21,385 bases of DNA, taken from assembly GCA_964370845.1 (NCBI GenBank), contig CAYJLB010000036.1, positions 1-21,385 of the forward strand, in the 5' to 3' direction. The notes beneath the pieces were generated by a model that was given only the letters and a program-made list of their open reading frames with translations, did not search any database and had not been told where the DNA came from. Positions 13,757-21,354 of the stretch are shown in pieces (the stretch's first letter is position 1; every line of letters starts with the position of its first letter). A program made the translations under genes and the position numbers. Source of the DNA: CAYJLB01 sp964370845 (GTDB lineage: Bacteria > Bacillota > Clostridia > Oscillospirales > Ruminococcaceae).

Positions 13757-14089
13757 ATGACTGCAACAAAATTAGCGGAAAAATTAGGACTGAAAATAAT
13801 TACTCCCGATAGCGAAAATATTGAAATAACAAAAGTGTATTGCTGTGACTTACTGAGCATTGCAATGGGACAAGCTCCAGCTGGAAGTGCTTGGGTAACT
13901 GTTATGGGAAACATAAATTCTATTGCAGTGGCAACATTGACTGAAATGGCATGCATCGTAATAGCCGACGGTCAGCAACTTGACGAAACTGCATTAAACA
14001 AGGCAAAAATGCAAAATGTATGTGTTTTAGCATCAGATTTGCCAATTTTTGAAACTGCAAAAATGATAGACGAAGCTATTGCAATGTGA
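13757..14089 (+). CDS. second DRTGG-domain protein of the HydS operon
   Basis: 110 residues. Typical stretches are YCCDLLSIAMGQAPAGSAWV, VMGNINSIAVATLTEMA and CIVIADGQQLDETALNKA, ending in NVCVLASDLPIFETAK. This is the paralogous type found after hydS-like genes in clostridial hydrogenase loci; it differs strongly in sequence from the DRTGG protein that opens the operon, so the two are not a recent duplication. Function unknown; ligand sensing or adaptor role is a guess from the domain. GAAAGGA (13740-13746) lies ten bases before the ATG. It is the last gene before a strong terminator. Confidence 0.85.
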   Translation: MTATKLAEKLGLKIITPDSENIEITKVYCCDLLSIAMGQAPAGSAWVTVMGNINSIAVATLTEMACIVIADGQQLDETALNKAKMQNVCVLASDLPIFETAKMIDEAIAM

Positions 14090-14192
14090 CACGGAAGTTC
14101 GCTGGAAATCTTCCATTTATTCTTACAATAAGGAACAATAGTTTAAGATCCACAAATTGACTGTTCATTGTTTTCACAACATCAATCCGCCC

Positions 14193-14236
14193 GTAAAAGT
14201 AAAAACTATACAGTTTTTACTTTTACTACTATTTTT
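14193..14236 (+). terminator. intrinsic terminator of the HydS operon
   Basis: A perfect 15-bp stem (14193-14207 with 14212-14226) with a four-base loop, followed by TACTATTTTT. It lies about 100 bases after the stop of the second DRTGG gene. Confidence 0.85.
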
Positions 14237-14319
14237 GTCGCAAAAATCATCTCCACTATTATTTTTCTTATTGTTTTTTCATTAGTTATTCTTTGTTAAT
14301 TTCTTAATTTTTGCGACAA
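14235..14319. repeat. 13-bp inverted repeat with 59-base interior
   Basis: TTGTCGCAAAAAT (14235-14247) is the exact reverse complement of 14307-14319. The interior is pyrimidine-rich, with no reading frame. Inside it, 14293-14310 has a full Rex half site (TTGTTAA) and matches the 14 specified Rex positions 11 times, but the second half is only TTAA in A/T-rich DNA. It may be a long-range RNA stem or the ends of a small relic element. Confidence 0.5.
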
Positions 14320-14378
14320 TTTAACATTTATTTTTGCTCGTATTATCGGACAATTGCTTTCTTTTAATTCGAGAATTT

Positions 14379-14445
14379 CGCTTTCTGCGGAAAGCGAGGA
14401 GGGCTCTGCCCTTCCAACCCGCAATTTTTTTAGAGGAAAAAATTG
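14379..14445. repeat. cluster of three hairpins, REP-like element
   Basis: In a G+C-richer island: CGCTTTC/GAAAGCG (14379-14385 with 14390-14396), GGAGGGC/GCCCTTCC (14398-14404 with 14408-14415, one bulge) and CAATTTTTT/AAAAAATTG (14422-14430 with 14437-14445). An alternative outer pairing TGCGG (14386-14390) with CCGCA (14419-14423) excludes the first hairpin. It lies 65 bases before the PHP gene. It could be a dispersed intergenic repeat or a leader structure. Together with the terminator and inverted repeat this accounts for most of the 14090-14510 intergenic stretch; no promoter could be placed. Confidence 0.5.
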
Positions 14446-14510
14446 AGTAAAACCTTTAGCTTATACAAACCGAACTCCAACCTCAACACAAAAGAAAGGA
14501 ATGATTATTT

Positions 14511-15260
14511 ATGGAAAATTCGGAAAAATTTGCACTGTCCTATGATTTACATATGCATTCCTGCCTTTCTCCTTGTGGCGACAACGATATGACACCTAAC
14601 AATATTGCTGGAATGGCTCATATAAAGGGGCTTGACATTATCGCTTTGACAGACCATAACACCTGTGGAAATTGCCCTCCTGTAAAGGCAATTTGTGATC
14701 ATTATGGAATAATTTTCCTCCCAGGAATGGAGCTTACAACTGAGGAGGAAATTCACGTTGTTTGCCTTTTTGATAACCTTGAAAAAGCTATGGCTTGGGA
14801 CGAATTTGTCTATGAAAAATTACTTCCTATAGAAAATGAACCTGATATTTTCGGGGAACAACTTTTACTTAATGAAGACGATGAAACTATTGGTTGCAAG
14901 TCGAAATTACTTATAAATGCAACCTCAATTTCTTTTGAAGAAGTCTTTGCTTTAGTGGAAAAATTTGGTGGTTTCGCCTACCCTGCACACGTTGACAAAA
15001 AATCAAATTCTTTGATGTCACAACTTGGATTTGTACCAGAAAACAGCACTTTTTCTGTTGTAGAGTTTCATAATTTTGACAATGTTTTAACTTTATCGGA
15101 AAAACACATCTATTTTAAAAATTGCAAGGTTATTGAAAGTTCGGACGCACATTATTTACCCGACATTAATGAGCCTGACAACTTTTTGCATGTTGAAGAA
15201 AAAACTGCTACAGCGGTCCTTAATAAATTAAAAAGTTACAAAAAAGATAAAATGGAGTAA
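14511..15260 (+). CDS. PHP-domain metal-dependent phosphoesterase-like protein
   Basis: 249 residues. PHP metal-site residues are visible: DLHMHS (H14, H16), TDHN (D48, H49), GMELTTEEEIHV (E74, H82), AYPAHVD (H160) and SSDAHYL (D212, H214). The N-terminal Cys-containing stretch SCLSPCGDNDMTP is typical of the subgroup found in hydrogenase neighbourhoods of anaerobic Firmicutes. Expected activity is phosphoester hydrolysis; substrate unknown. AAGAAAGGA lies ten bases before the ATG. The next gene starts four bases after its stop, with the SD in the last codons, so the two are an operon. It follows the HydS operon but is separated from it by a terminator. Confidence 0.9.
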   Translation: MENSEKFALSYDLHMHSCLSPCGDNDMTPNNIAGMAHIKGLDIIALTDHNTCGNCPPVKAICDHYGIIFLPGMELTTEEEIHVVCLFDNLEKAMAWDEFVYEKLLPIENEPDIFGEQLLLNEDDETIGCKSKLLINATSISFEEVFALVEKFGGFAYPAHVDKKSNSLMSQLGFVPENSTFSVVEFHNFDNVLTLSEKHIYFKNCKVIESSDAHYLPDINEPDNFLHVEEKTATAVLNKLKSYKKDKME

Positions 15261-15264
15261 AAAA

Positions 15265-15987
15265 GTGAATTTAACCCGATTTCAAGAGGCGTTAAACGCA
15301 GAAAAACAAACAAAAGGCATTGGCACTTACAAAGAGAACACCTTACACAATGTGCTTAAAAATTATTTTGAACCACACAACGAAAATCACGAAATAAAAA
15401 TCGGAAATTTTGTTGCAGATATTGTTGGTGAAAATGGCGTTATTGAAATTCAAACGGGCAGTTTTAATGCTATGCGAAAAAAATTAACTGCTTTTTTGGA
15501 AGTTTGTGATGTCACTATCGTATATCCAATGTGTAAAGTTAAATGGCTTTACAATATTGATGATAACACTGGTGAAGTAATTTCAAAAAGAAAATCACCT
15601 AAAAAAGGCACGGTGCAAGATGCTTTTTTTGAACTTTATAGGATAAAAAATTTCCTTAATAATGAACGATTGCACTTTAAACTTATAGTCCTTGAAGAAG
15701 CTCATTATCAAACTATTAATAAAGTAAGTTATCGTGGAAAAAAATATAGAATCGACCGTGTTCCCATTGAGATAATTGAGGAAATTGATATTTTTGACAA
15801 ATATGATTACAAAAAATTAATCCCAAAGGAACTATATACTTCAGAAACTTTTACTGCTAAAGATTTTGCAAAAAGCAGTAAATGCAGCCATAGAATTGCT
15901 CAAATTGGACTTAATATCCTTTTCAGCATTGATGTTGTAGAACGTGTTGGAAAGGACAAAAATGCTTTCTTATACAAAGTAAAATAG
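15265..15987 (+). CDS. predicted PD-(D/E)XK nuclease-like protein with C-terminal winged-helix-like region
   Basis: 240 residues; I do not recognise a named family with certainty. Residues 24-63 fit the PD-(D/E)XK layout: KENTLHNVLKNYF (E24), then FVADIVGENGVIEIQTGSF with D52, E61 and Q63. ExQ in place of ExK occurs in BglII. The segment VCDVTIVYPM (80-89) continues the alternating strand pattern. The C-terminal 50 residues (FTAKDFAKSSKCSHRIAQIG then VVERVG) look like a winged helix-turn-helix. No signal or membrane segment. The start is GTG at 15265, seven bases after GGAG (15254-15257), in the end of the PHP gene. Substrate and biological role unknown; no methylase or other restriction partner is nearby. 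Confidence 0.7.
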   Translation: MNLTRFQEALNAEKQTKGIGTYKENTLHNVLKNYFEPHNENHEIKIGNFVADIVGENGVIEIQTGSFNAMRKKLTAFLEVCDVTIVYPMCKVKWLYNIDDNTGEVISKRKSPKKGTVQDAFFELYRIKNFLNNERLHFKLIVLEEAHYQTINKVSYRGKKYRIDRVPIEIIEEIDIFDKYDYKKLIPKELYTSETFTAKDFAKSSKCSHRIAQIGLNILFSIDVVERVGKDKNAFLYKVK

Positions 15988-16019
15988 TAAATTTTGAAAG
16001 GAATGAATTTTAGTAAAAT

Positions 16020-16334
16020 ATGGAAAAACGCTTTAAAATGATTGATGAAAATTTCACTTGCGTGGTTTGTGGTAAGGAGATTACAAAGTTAAAATACACC
16101 GCTCGTGACCATTGTCCCCACTGTTTTTCTTCTTTGCACCTTGATGTTTTCCCTGGTGATAGAAAGTCTGATTGTAAGGGAGTTTTAGTGCCTATTGGAA
16201 TTGAAACTAACAAAAAAGGTATGCAAATTGTCTACCGATGTGAAAAATGTGGTGAAATAAAGAAAAATATCACCGCCAAAGACGATGATATGGATATGAT
16301 TATTAAATTATCAGCAAGACCGCTTGAATATTAA
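16020..16334 (+). CDS. RNHCP-domain zinc-ribbon-like protein
   Basis: 104 residues. The RNHCP pattern is clear: FTCVVCGKEI, ARDHCPHCFSSLHLD, FPGDRKSDCKG, VLVPIG and a C-terminal YRCEKCGEIKKN. The paired cysteines suggest two zinc sites. Family function is unknown; it is a small intracellular protein common in Firmicutes. The ATG at 16020 follows an in-frame stop. GAAAGGA (15996-16002) is 17 bases away, longer than elsewhere, so the internal ATG at 16038 remains possible. Its stop codon overlaps that of the convergent deacetylase-like gene in the four bases TTAA (16331-16334). Confidence 0.88.
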   Translation: MEKRFKMIDENFTCVVCGKEITKLKYTARDHCPHCFSSLHLDVFPGDRKSDCKGVLVPIGIETNKKGMQIVYRCEKCGEIKKNITAKDDDMDMIIKLSARPLEY

Positions 16335-17227
16335 CTTTCTAACAAGTCCATAAACTCTTTTGTGGTCAAATTATGGTGGCGGGGCGTTCTTGAGAGAAGA
16401 TGCACTCCCCTTTCTTCCTTGTCTAAAATATTTATTTTTTCATCAAAAGTATAGACAATCTCGTATGTCATATTGCCTAAAATATCAATGGTTTCTTTGG
16501 AATAATAACCAAAAGGTAACGAAAAAGTATTTGCTTTTATTCCACAATTTTCAAGGAGAAATTTCTCCATTTTCATAATGTCGGCGACCAAAATATTTTG
16601 ATACTGCAAAAATTCTTCATCAATATTTTTATTTATCCCATTTCGATTTTCGGTGATAGTATGTAATTCATAAGAATTATTTGCAAAATCAATTAAGTCA
16701 TTATTTCTTAGTTTTATTAGCTCTTTTATTGATAAATTTGATGTAGCTATGTCAACTTTTTCATCAATTGTACGGCTTTCGATTAAATTGCCCGAAATAG
16801 CGAAAACTGCTGGTGCTTCGTACTTTTCTAAGATAGGAAGTGCGTATTCTAAGGTACTGTAATTACTCGAAGAAAAAATTAACAGAACAGGATTTTCTGG
16901 TAAATCCATATTTTTTTCGTAAAAATCTAGTAAATCATTTTGTGAAATCACATTGTAACCATTATCTTTTAAGTAAAGCAAATCTTTTTCTAAAATTAAT
17001 GGCGTTGTCATATCATCTTTTAGCACAGTATCGTCCGTTATTATTTCACCATAATTTATTATTGGAAGGGTTAATTTGTTGTCAATTACACTCTCATTTA
17101 AAATAGTAAAATTTATAACTAAAAAAACTACTAATGCTGAAACAAAAATAATTGTTCCAGTTTTTATTTTTTTATTTTTGTTAAATATGTAAATTATTTT
17201 ATTTATAGCTAACTTCCATTTTTTCAT
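16331..17227 (-). CDS. membrane-anchored polysaccharide deacetylase-like protein, catalytic motif lost
   Basis: 298 residues. A single membrane segment (about 22-41) is followed by a domain with the outline of NodB/CE4 deacetylases: LPIINYGEI near 54 (where active members have LMYHxI), LEKDLLYLKDNGYNVIS, LPENPVLLIF, YALPILEKYEAPAVFAISG, then FSLPFGYYSKET and a late YTFDE. The TFDDGY motif is replaced by IFSSSNY (117-123), removing the catalytic Asp and a metal-binding Asp. The HxxxH motif keeps only H189 (ELHTITEN). So deacetylation is unlikely; it may bind cell-wall glycan or act as a regulator outside the membrane. AGAAGGG lies twelve bases before the ATG. The frame is intact throughout, which argues against decay as a pseudogene. 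Confidence 0.8.
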   Translation of the reverse strand: MKKWKLAINKIIYIFNKNKKIKTGTIIFVSALVVFLVINFTILNESVIDNKLTLPIINYGEIITDDTVLKDDMTTPLILEKDLLYLKDNGYNVISQNDLLDFYEKNMDLPENPVLLIFSSSNYSTLEYALPILEKYEAPAVFAISGNLIESRTIDEKVDIATSNLSIKELIKLRNNDLIDFANNSYELHTITENRNGINKNIDEEFLQYQNILVADIMKMEKFLLENCGIKANTFSLPFGYYSKETIDILGNMTYEIVYTFDEKINILDKEERGVHLLSRTPRHHNLTTKEFMDLLES

Positions 17228-17335
17228 AACTAAGCAAATCCCTTCTTTTATTGTATTAATATTTTATTAACAATTATGCATAAAACTTTACTCTAATAAC
17301 TACTAAAAATATATGATAAAAAAAGTAAAAATATA

Positions 17336-17364
17336 TTGAAATATGAGAAATTGTATGCTATACT
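17336..17364 (+). promoter_or_regulatory. extended -10 sigma-A-type promoter of the chemoreceptor gene
   Basis: TTGAAA (17336-17341), 17 bases, TATACT (17359-17364), with an extended -10 TG at 17356-17357. Expected start near 17371. No sigma-28 (motility) promoter is seen. Confidence 0.65.
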
Positions 17365-17407
17365 GAAAATAATAGTTTATATATAATTGTATCAAGGAGG
17401 AGATTTT

Positions 17408-19726
17408 TTGAAATCTTTAAAAACTAGGATAATATTTTTAATTTCACTTTTAGTATTAATACTAAGTATCTTGCTTTTAGCTGCAAATATTTTCACCAAC
17501 ATCACAGCTTTTAACAAGAGCATGAATGTCACTTATACGGGGGCAACTCAACAAGCAGCTGAAAGGTTGAATGAATATTTTTATCTTTCAACCACAGATT
17601 TAATCACACTGTCCTCTCAATCTGAAATGGACGAGAGTAATAGCACATCTTTCTTTACTACTAATATGAATATGCTTCAATATGAAAATTATGCATTAGT
17701 TGATATTAATGGGGAAATTATTACTTCTAAAGGTAATTTATCTGGGCACATTACTTCCCTATCTGCTTTTTCCGAAGCAGTAAGCGGAAATGTACAAACC
17801 TTTACTGTTACAAATGAAACTACTGACGGAACAACTGAATTTTTAACGTTTATCCCTGTTCATTCAACAGGAGCGACTGAAAAAGTTATCGTTGCGGAAA
17901 TATCCTTTGAGGACTTGAATTCTTATGCAAATGCAATTAGATTTGGTGATAACGGATATATTTACTTGGTTTCTGATAGTGGAGCAATTTTAACTGACCA
18001 ATCTTTCCAAGCAGCGACATTAAACATTAATCCTATTCAACTCAAAGAAGTTGACTCATCTTTTGATAAAATTGCAAATTTCCACGATTTTATTTTAGAA
18101 AATGCTGGAGGTACAACTCAATTTACTTATGGCGATGTTTTATACATGGGTAGTTCATATGAAGTTGAGGCTATTGGCGGTTATGCTGCTATGGTTGTGC
18201 CTTATGACGAACTTTCTGATATTTCCTCATTTATACTAATTTTCTTAGGATTTTTAGCTTTACTGCTTATTTTCTCACTAGTATTTGTTTTTGTACTACT
18301 AAAACGAGTTGTTGACCCAATTGTTACAACAAGCAAAAGGTTGGATTTGCTATCTAAAGGTGATTTGTCTTCCCCTATAGTTGTTTATAGCTTTGAAGGC
18401 GAAGTTGGCGATATGACAAAGAATTTAGAAGCTACTGTAAATTCGCTAAAAACATATATTACTCAAATTTCTATAAAACTAAACGATATTGCTACTGGTG
18501 ATTTGACATCAGGAATTAGCGGAGATTTCCCTGGCGATTTCCAAGAAATCAAAAATGCTTTTGATGATATTTTAGGCTCACTTGCTCAAACATTTACTTC
18601 GATAAATGAGGCAGCTAAACAAGTTGATACTTCTTCAACTCAAGTTGCTAGTGTTGCAACTGCGTTGTCTGACGGTGCGACTGAACAAGCTGGTTCGATT
18701 GACACTCTTTCAAAGAGCATTGAAAATATTGCTGAACAAATTAATGATAATTCAAACGTAGCTCAAAATGTACTTGAAATTGTGCAAAATAATGCGGACG
18801 AAATGTCAGTTTGTAACAATGATATGGGAAGAATGCTTTATGCAATGGACGAAATTAGCAATTCTTCAAACCAAATTGCTCAAATCATTAAAGTAATCGA
18901 CGACATCGCTTTCCAAACAAATATTCTTGCACTTAACGCTGCTGTTGAAGCTGCTAGAGCGGGTGCTGCTGGTAAAGGTTTTGCTGTTGTAGCTGATGAA
19001 GTTAGAACTCTTGCAACTAAGAGTGCTGAGGCGGCTAAGCAAACTGCTGATATTATTAAAGCTTCCCTTGAAAGTGTAAATAATGGTACAAAAATTGCAA
19101 AACAAACAGCTGAATCCCTTGCAAGTATTGTTGAAAGTTCGAATGAAATTAACACTTTAATTGAAAAAATTAGTAATGCTTCAAAAGAACAAACTGAAGG
19201 CATAATCCACATTAATGAAAATGTTACTTTAATCTCAAATGTTGTTCAAAGCAACACTGCTACTGCTGAAGAAAGTGCTGCTGAAAGTGCAATTCTAACA
19301 AATCAATCGGGTACTTTAAGAGCATTAATTGACAATTTCAAATTGGTTGAAACTTTCGATTTTAAAGAGGGTGACGATTTATCTGGAATGGAAGATTTCT
19401 TCAATTTTGACGAGTTAAAAGCTGCTGAACCTACACCTTCCACTAAGTTTGATACAACTGATGAAGATTTTATGGATTTCCCTGATTTAATGGATTTAAG
19501 AACGGATAACTCTCCAAAAGAACCCGTTAAACCAACAACAACATTTACACAAAGTAATGATTTTTCACTTGATGATGACTTTAACTTTGATATTGATTTA
19601 GGTGATATTGATTTAACAAACGATACTTCAGCAAATTCTACTGATTCAACAACTGATATGAATGTTGACATTAATTTAATGGACGATATGATTGAAAATA
19701 TCGATGATGAGGATACAAAATATTAA
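17408..19726 (+). CDS. methyl-accepting chemotaxis protein with dCache sensor and acidic C-terminal tail
   Basis: 772 residues. Order: membrane segment (about 7-28), dCache-type extracellular domain (about 32-270, with DNGYIYLVSDSGAIL), membrane segment (about 274-299), HAMP (about 300-352), a second HAMP-like stretch (about 355-395, LNDIATGDLTSGISGDF), and the coiled-coil signalling domain (about 400-640) with the canonical hairpin tip FQTNILALNAAVEAARAG (501-518) that contacts CheA/CheW. A long Asp-rich tail (about 650-772) follows; typical receptors end soon after the coiled coil. The tail has repeated Asp-hydrophobic patterns (DFMDFPDLMDL, DLGDIDL) and lacks a CheR-type pentapeptide. I set the start at TTG (17408), seven bases after AAGGAGG (17394-17400); the upstream TTG at 17387 would lie before the SD. 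Ligand unknown. Confidence 0.93.
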   Translation: MKSLKTRIIFLISLLVLILSILLLAANIFTNITAFNKSMNVTYTGATQQAAERLNEYFYLSTTDLITLSSQSEMDESNSTSFFTTNMNMLQYENYALVDINGEIITSKGNLSGHITSLSAFSEAVSGNVQTFTVTNETTDGTTEFLTFIPVHSTGATEKVIVAEISFEDLNSYANAIRFGDNGYIYLVSDSGAILTDQSFQAATLNINPIQLKEVDSSFDKIANFHDFILENAGGTTQFTYGDVLYMGSSYEVEAIGGYAAMVVPYDELSDISSFILIFLGFLALLLIFSLVFVFVLLKRVVDPIVTTSKRLDLLSKGDLSSPIVVYSFEGEVGDMTKNLEATVNSLKTYITQISIKLNDIATGDLTSGISGDFPGDFQEIKNAFDDILGSLAQTFTSINEAAKQVDTSSTQVASVATALSDGATEQAGSIDTLSKSIENIAEQINDNSNVAQNVLEIVQNNADEMSVCNNDMGRMLYAMDEISNSSNQIAQIIKVIDDIAFQTNILALNAAVEAARAGAAGKGFAVVADEVRTLATKSAEAAKQTADIIKASLESVNNGTKIAKQTAESLASIVESSNEINTLIEKISNASKEQTEGIIHINENVTLISNVVQSNTATAEESAAESAILTNQSGTLRALIDNFKLVETFDFKEGDDLSGMEDFFNFDELKAAEPTPSTKFDTTDEDFMDFPDLMDLRTDNSPKEPVKPTTTFTQSNDFSLDDDFNFDIDLGDIDLTNDTSANSTDSTTDMNVDINLMDDMIENIDDEDTKY

Positions 19727-19751
19727 TTAAGTTTGTAATTATTACATCAAA

Positions 19752-19784
19752 AAATTTAGATGGGTGAAAATCCCATCTAAATTT
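19752..19784 (+). terminator. hairpin between the chemoreceptor gene and guaA
   Basis: A perfect 13-bp stem (19752-19764 with 19772-19784; core AGATGGG/CCCATCT) with a 7-base loop. On the plus strand it is followed only by AATTAT, so termination may be partial; the better T-run is on the minus strand, where no gene needs it. Confidence 0.55.
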
Positions 19785-19821
19785 AATTATACGCAATTTA
19801 TTTGACTTGAAAGGAAAAAAA

Positions 19822-21354
19822 ATGAAACATCAATATGTATTAATACTCGATTTTGGAGGGCAATATAATCAACTTATTGCAAGACGTGTGCGTGAGTGCA
19901 ATGTTTATTGCGAAGTTAAACCATATTCTCTTTCTGTAGAAGAAATAAAGGCTTTAAACCCAATTGGAATTATTTTCACAGGTGGTCCTAACAGCGTTTA
20001 TGACGAAAAATCGCCTAAAATCGCAAAGGAAATATTTGAACTTGGAATTCCAGTTTTAGGACTTTGTTATGGTTGCCAATTAATGGCACACACCTTAGGT
20101 GGAACAGTTACTACTGCCCCTGTTGGCGAATTTGGAAAAACTGAAACCAAATACAACACTAATTCCCTACTTTTCAAAGGTTTAAGTGAAAATTCAATTA
20201 GTTGGATGAGCCACGTTGACTATATTTCAAATGTTCCTGAGGGATTTGAAATAATTGCTACAACAAATGATTGTCCTTGTGCTTCCATGGCGAATGAGGA
20301 AAAGAAGTTGTACGCAATTCAATTCCACCCAGAAGTAAATCATACTGAAAATGGTGTGAAAATGCTGAACAATTTCCTTTACAATGTTTGTAATGCTAAA
20401 GGTGATTGGACTATGTCCGATTACGCTAAAACAGCTATTGCTGACGTTCGCGAAAAAGTAGGGGACGGAAAAGTTTTACTTGCTCTTTCTGGCGGTGTTG
20501 ACAGTTCAGTTCTTGCAGCTTTACTAGCTAAGGCTGTAGGCAATCAGCTTACTTGTATCTTTGTTGACCACGGTTTGATGAGAAAAAATGAAGGCGACGA
20601 AGTTGAAAATGCATTTAAAGATTGGGACATCAATTTTGTTCGTGTTGATGCTGAAGAAAGATTTCTTTCAAGACTAGCTGGAATTGACGAGCCTGAAGCT
20701 AAACGAAAAGCTATTGGTGAAGAATTCATCAGAGTTTTTGAAGACGAAGGCAAGAAAATTGGCTCTGTGGACTTCCTTGCTCAAGGTACAATTTATCCTG
20801 ACGTAATAGAATCCGGGCACGGTGATGCTGCAGTTATCAAATCTCACCACAACGTTGGCGGACTTCCTGATCACGTTGATTTTAAAGATATTGTTGAACC
20901 TTTAAGACTACTTTTCAAAGACGAAGTAAGGGCTCTTGGTGAAGAATTAGGGCTTGATCCAGTTTTAGTTTGGCGTCAGCCTTTCCCAGGCCCTGGGCTT
21001 GCTATAAGAGTAATTGGTGATATCACAAAAGAAAAGTTAGACATTTTAAGAGATGCTGACTTCATTTTCCGTGAAGAAATTGCAAAAGCTAACCTTGACC
21101 GTGACATTCACCAGTATTTTGCTGTTTTAACTAACATGCGTTCCGTTGGTGTTATGGGCGACTTTAGAACCTATGACTACACTCTTGCTCTTCGTGGTGT
21201 TACTACTACTGATTTTATGACTGCTGATTTCGCGAGAATTCCATATGAAGTTCTTGAAGAAATTTCACGACGAATCATCAACGAATGCAATGGTATTAAC
21301 CGCATTGTTTACGATGTGACTACTAAACCTCCTGCTACTATTGAGTGGGAGTAA
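19822..21354 (+). CDS. guaA: GMP synthase (glutamine-hydrolysing)
   Basis: 510 residues, the full length of the family. It converts XMP, ATP and glutamine to GMP in purine synthesis. The N-terminal class I glutamine amidotransferase domain has ILDFGGQYNQLIARRVRE, FTGGPNSVY, the nucleophile C82 in GLCYGCQLMAH, and H169/E171 in FHPEVNHT. The ATP-pyrophosphatase domain has the P-loop LALSGGVDSSVLAALL (220-235) and DHGLMRKNEGDEV. The C-terminal dimerisation domain has RQPFPGPGLAIRVIGD and ends in the invariant KPPATIEWE. The start is the ATG at 19822, six bases after GAAAGGA (19809-19815); the in-frame TTG at 19807 lies before the SD. No purine riboswitch is seen upstream. Confidence 0.98.
   Translation: MKHQYVLILDFGGQYNQLIARRVRECNVYCEVKPYSLSVEEIKALNPIGIIFTGGPNSVYDEKSPKIAKEIFELGIPVLGLCYGCQLMAHTLGGTVTTAPVGEFGKTETKYNTNSLLFKGLSENSISWMSHVDYISNVPEGFEIIATTNDCPCASMANEEKKLYAIQFHPEVNHTENGVKMLNNFLYNVCNAKGDWTMSDYAKTAIADVREKVGDGKVLLALSGGVDSSVLAALLAKAVGNQLTCIFVDHGLMRKNEGDEVENAFKDWDINFVRVDAEERFLSRLAGIDEPEAKRKAIGEEFIRVFEDEGKKIGSVDFLAQGTIYPDVIESGHGDAAVIKSHHNVGGLPDHVDFKDIVEPLRLLFKDEVRALGEELGLDPVLVWRQPFPGPGLAIRVIGDITKEKLDILRDADFIFREEIAKANLDRDIHQYFAVLTNMRSVGVMGDFRTYDYTLALRGVTTTDFMTADFARIPYEVLEEISRRIINECNGINRIVYDVTTKPPATIEWE

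Noticed and set aside
16003..16041. Short frame starting at the ATG just after GAAAGGA, before the RNHCP gene
   Set aside because: Only 12 codons and overlapping the RNHCP start; could be a leader peptide but nothing supports it.
14511..16334. PD-(D/E)XK-like gene and neighbours as a restriction or defence island
   Set aside because: No methylase, helicase, reverse transcriptase or integrase nearby; neighbours are PHP and RNHCP proteins.
17262..17280. Rex-like site near TTAACAA upstream of the deacetylase-like gene
   Set aside because: Only one half site; the second arm does not match at four-base spacing.
19727..19821. Purine riboswitch upstream of guaA
   Set aside because: Only a simple 13-bp hairpin is present; no three-way junction or conserved purine-aptamer core, and the space is too short.
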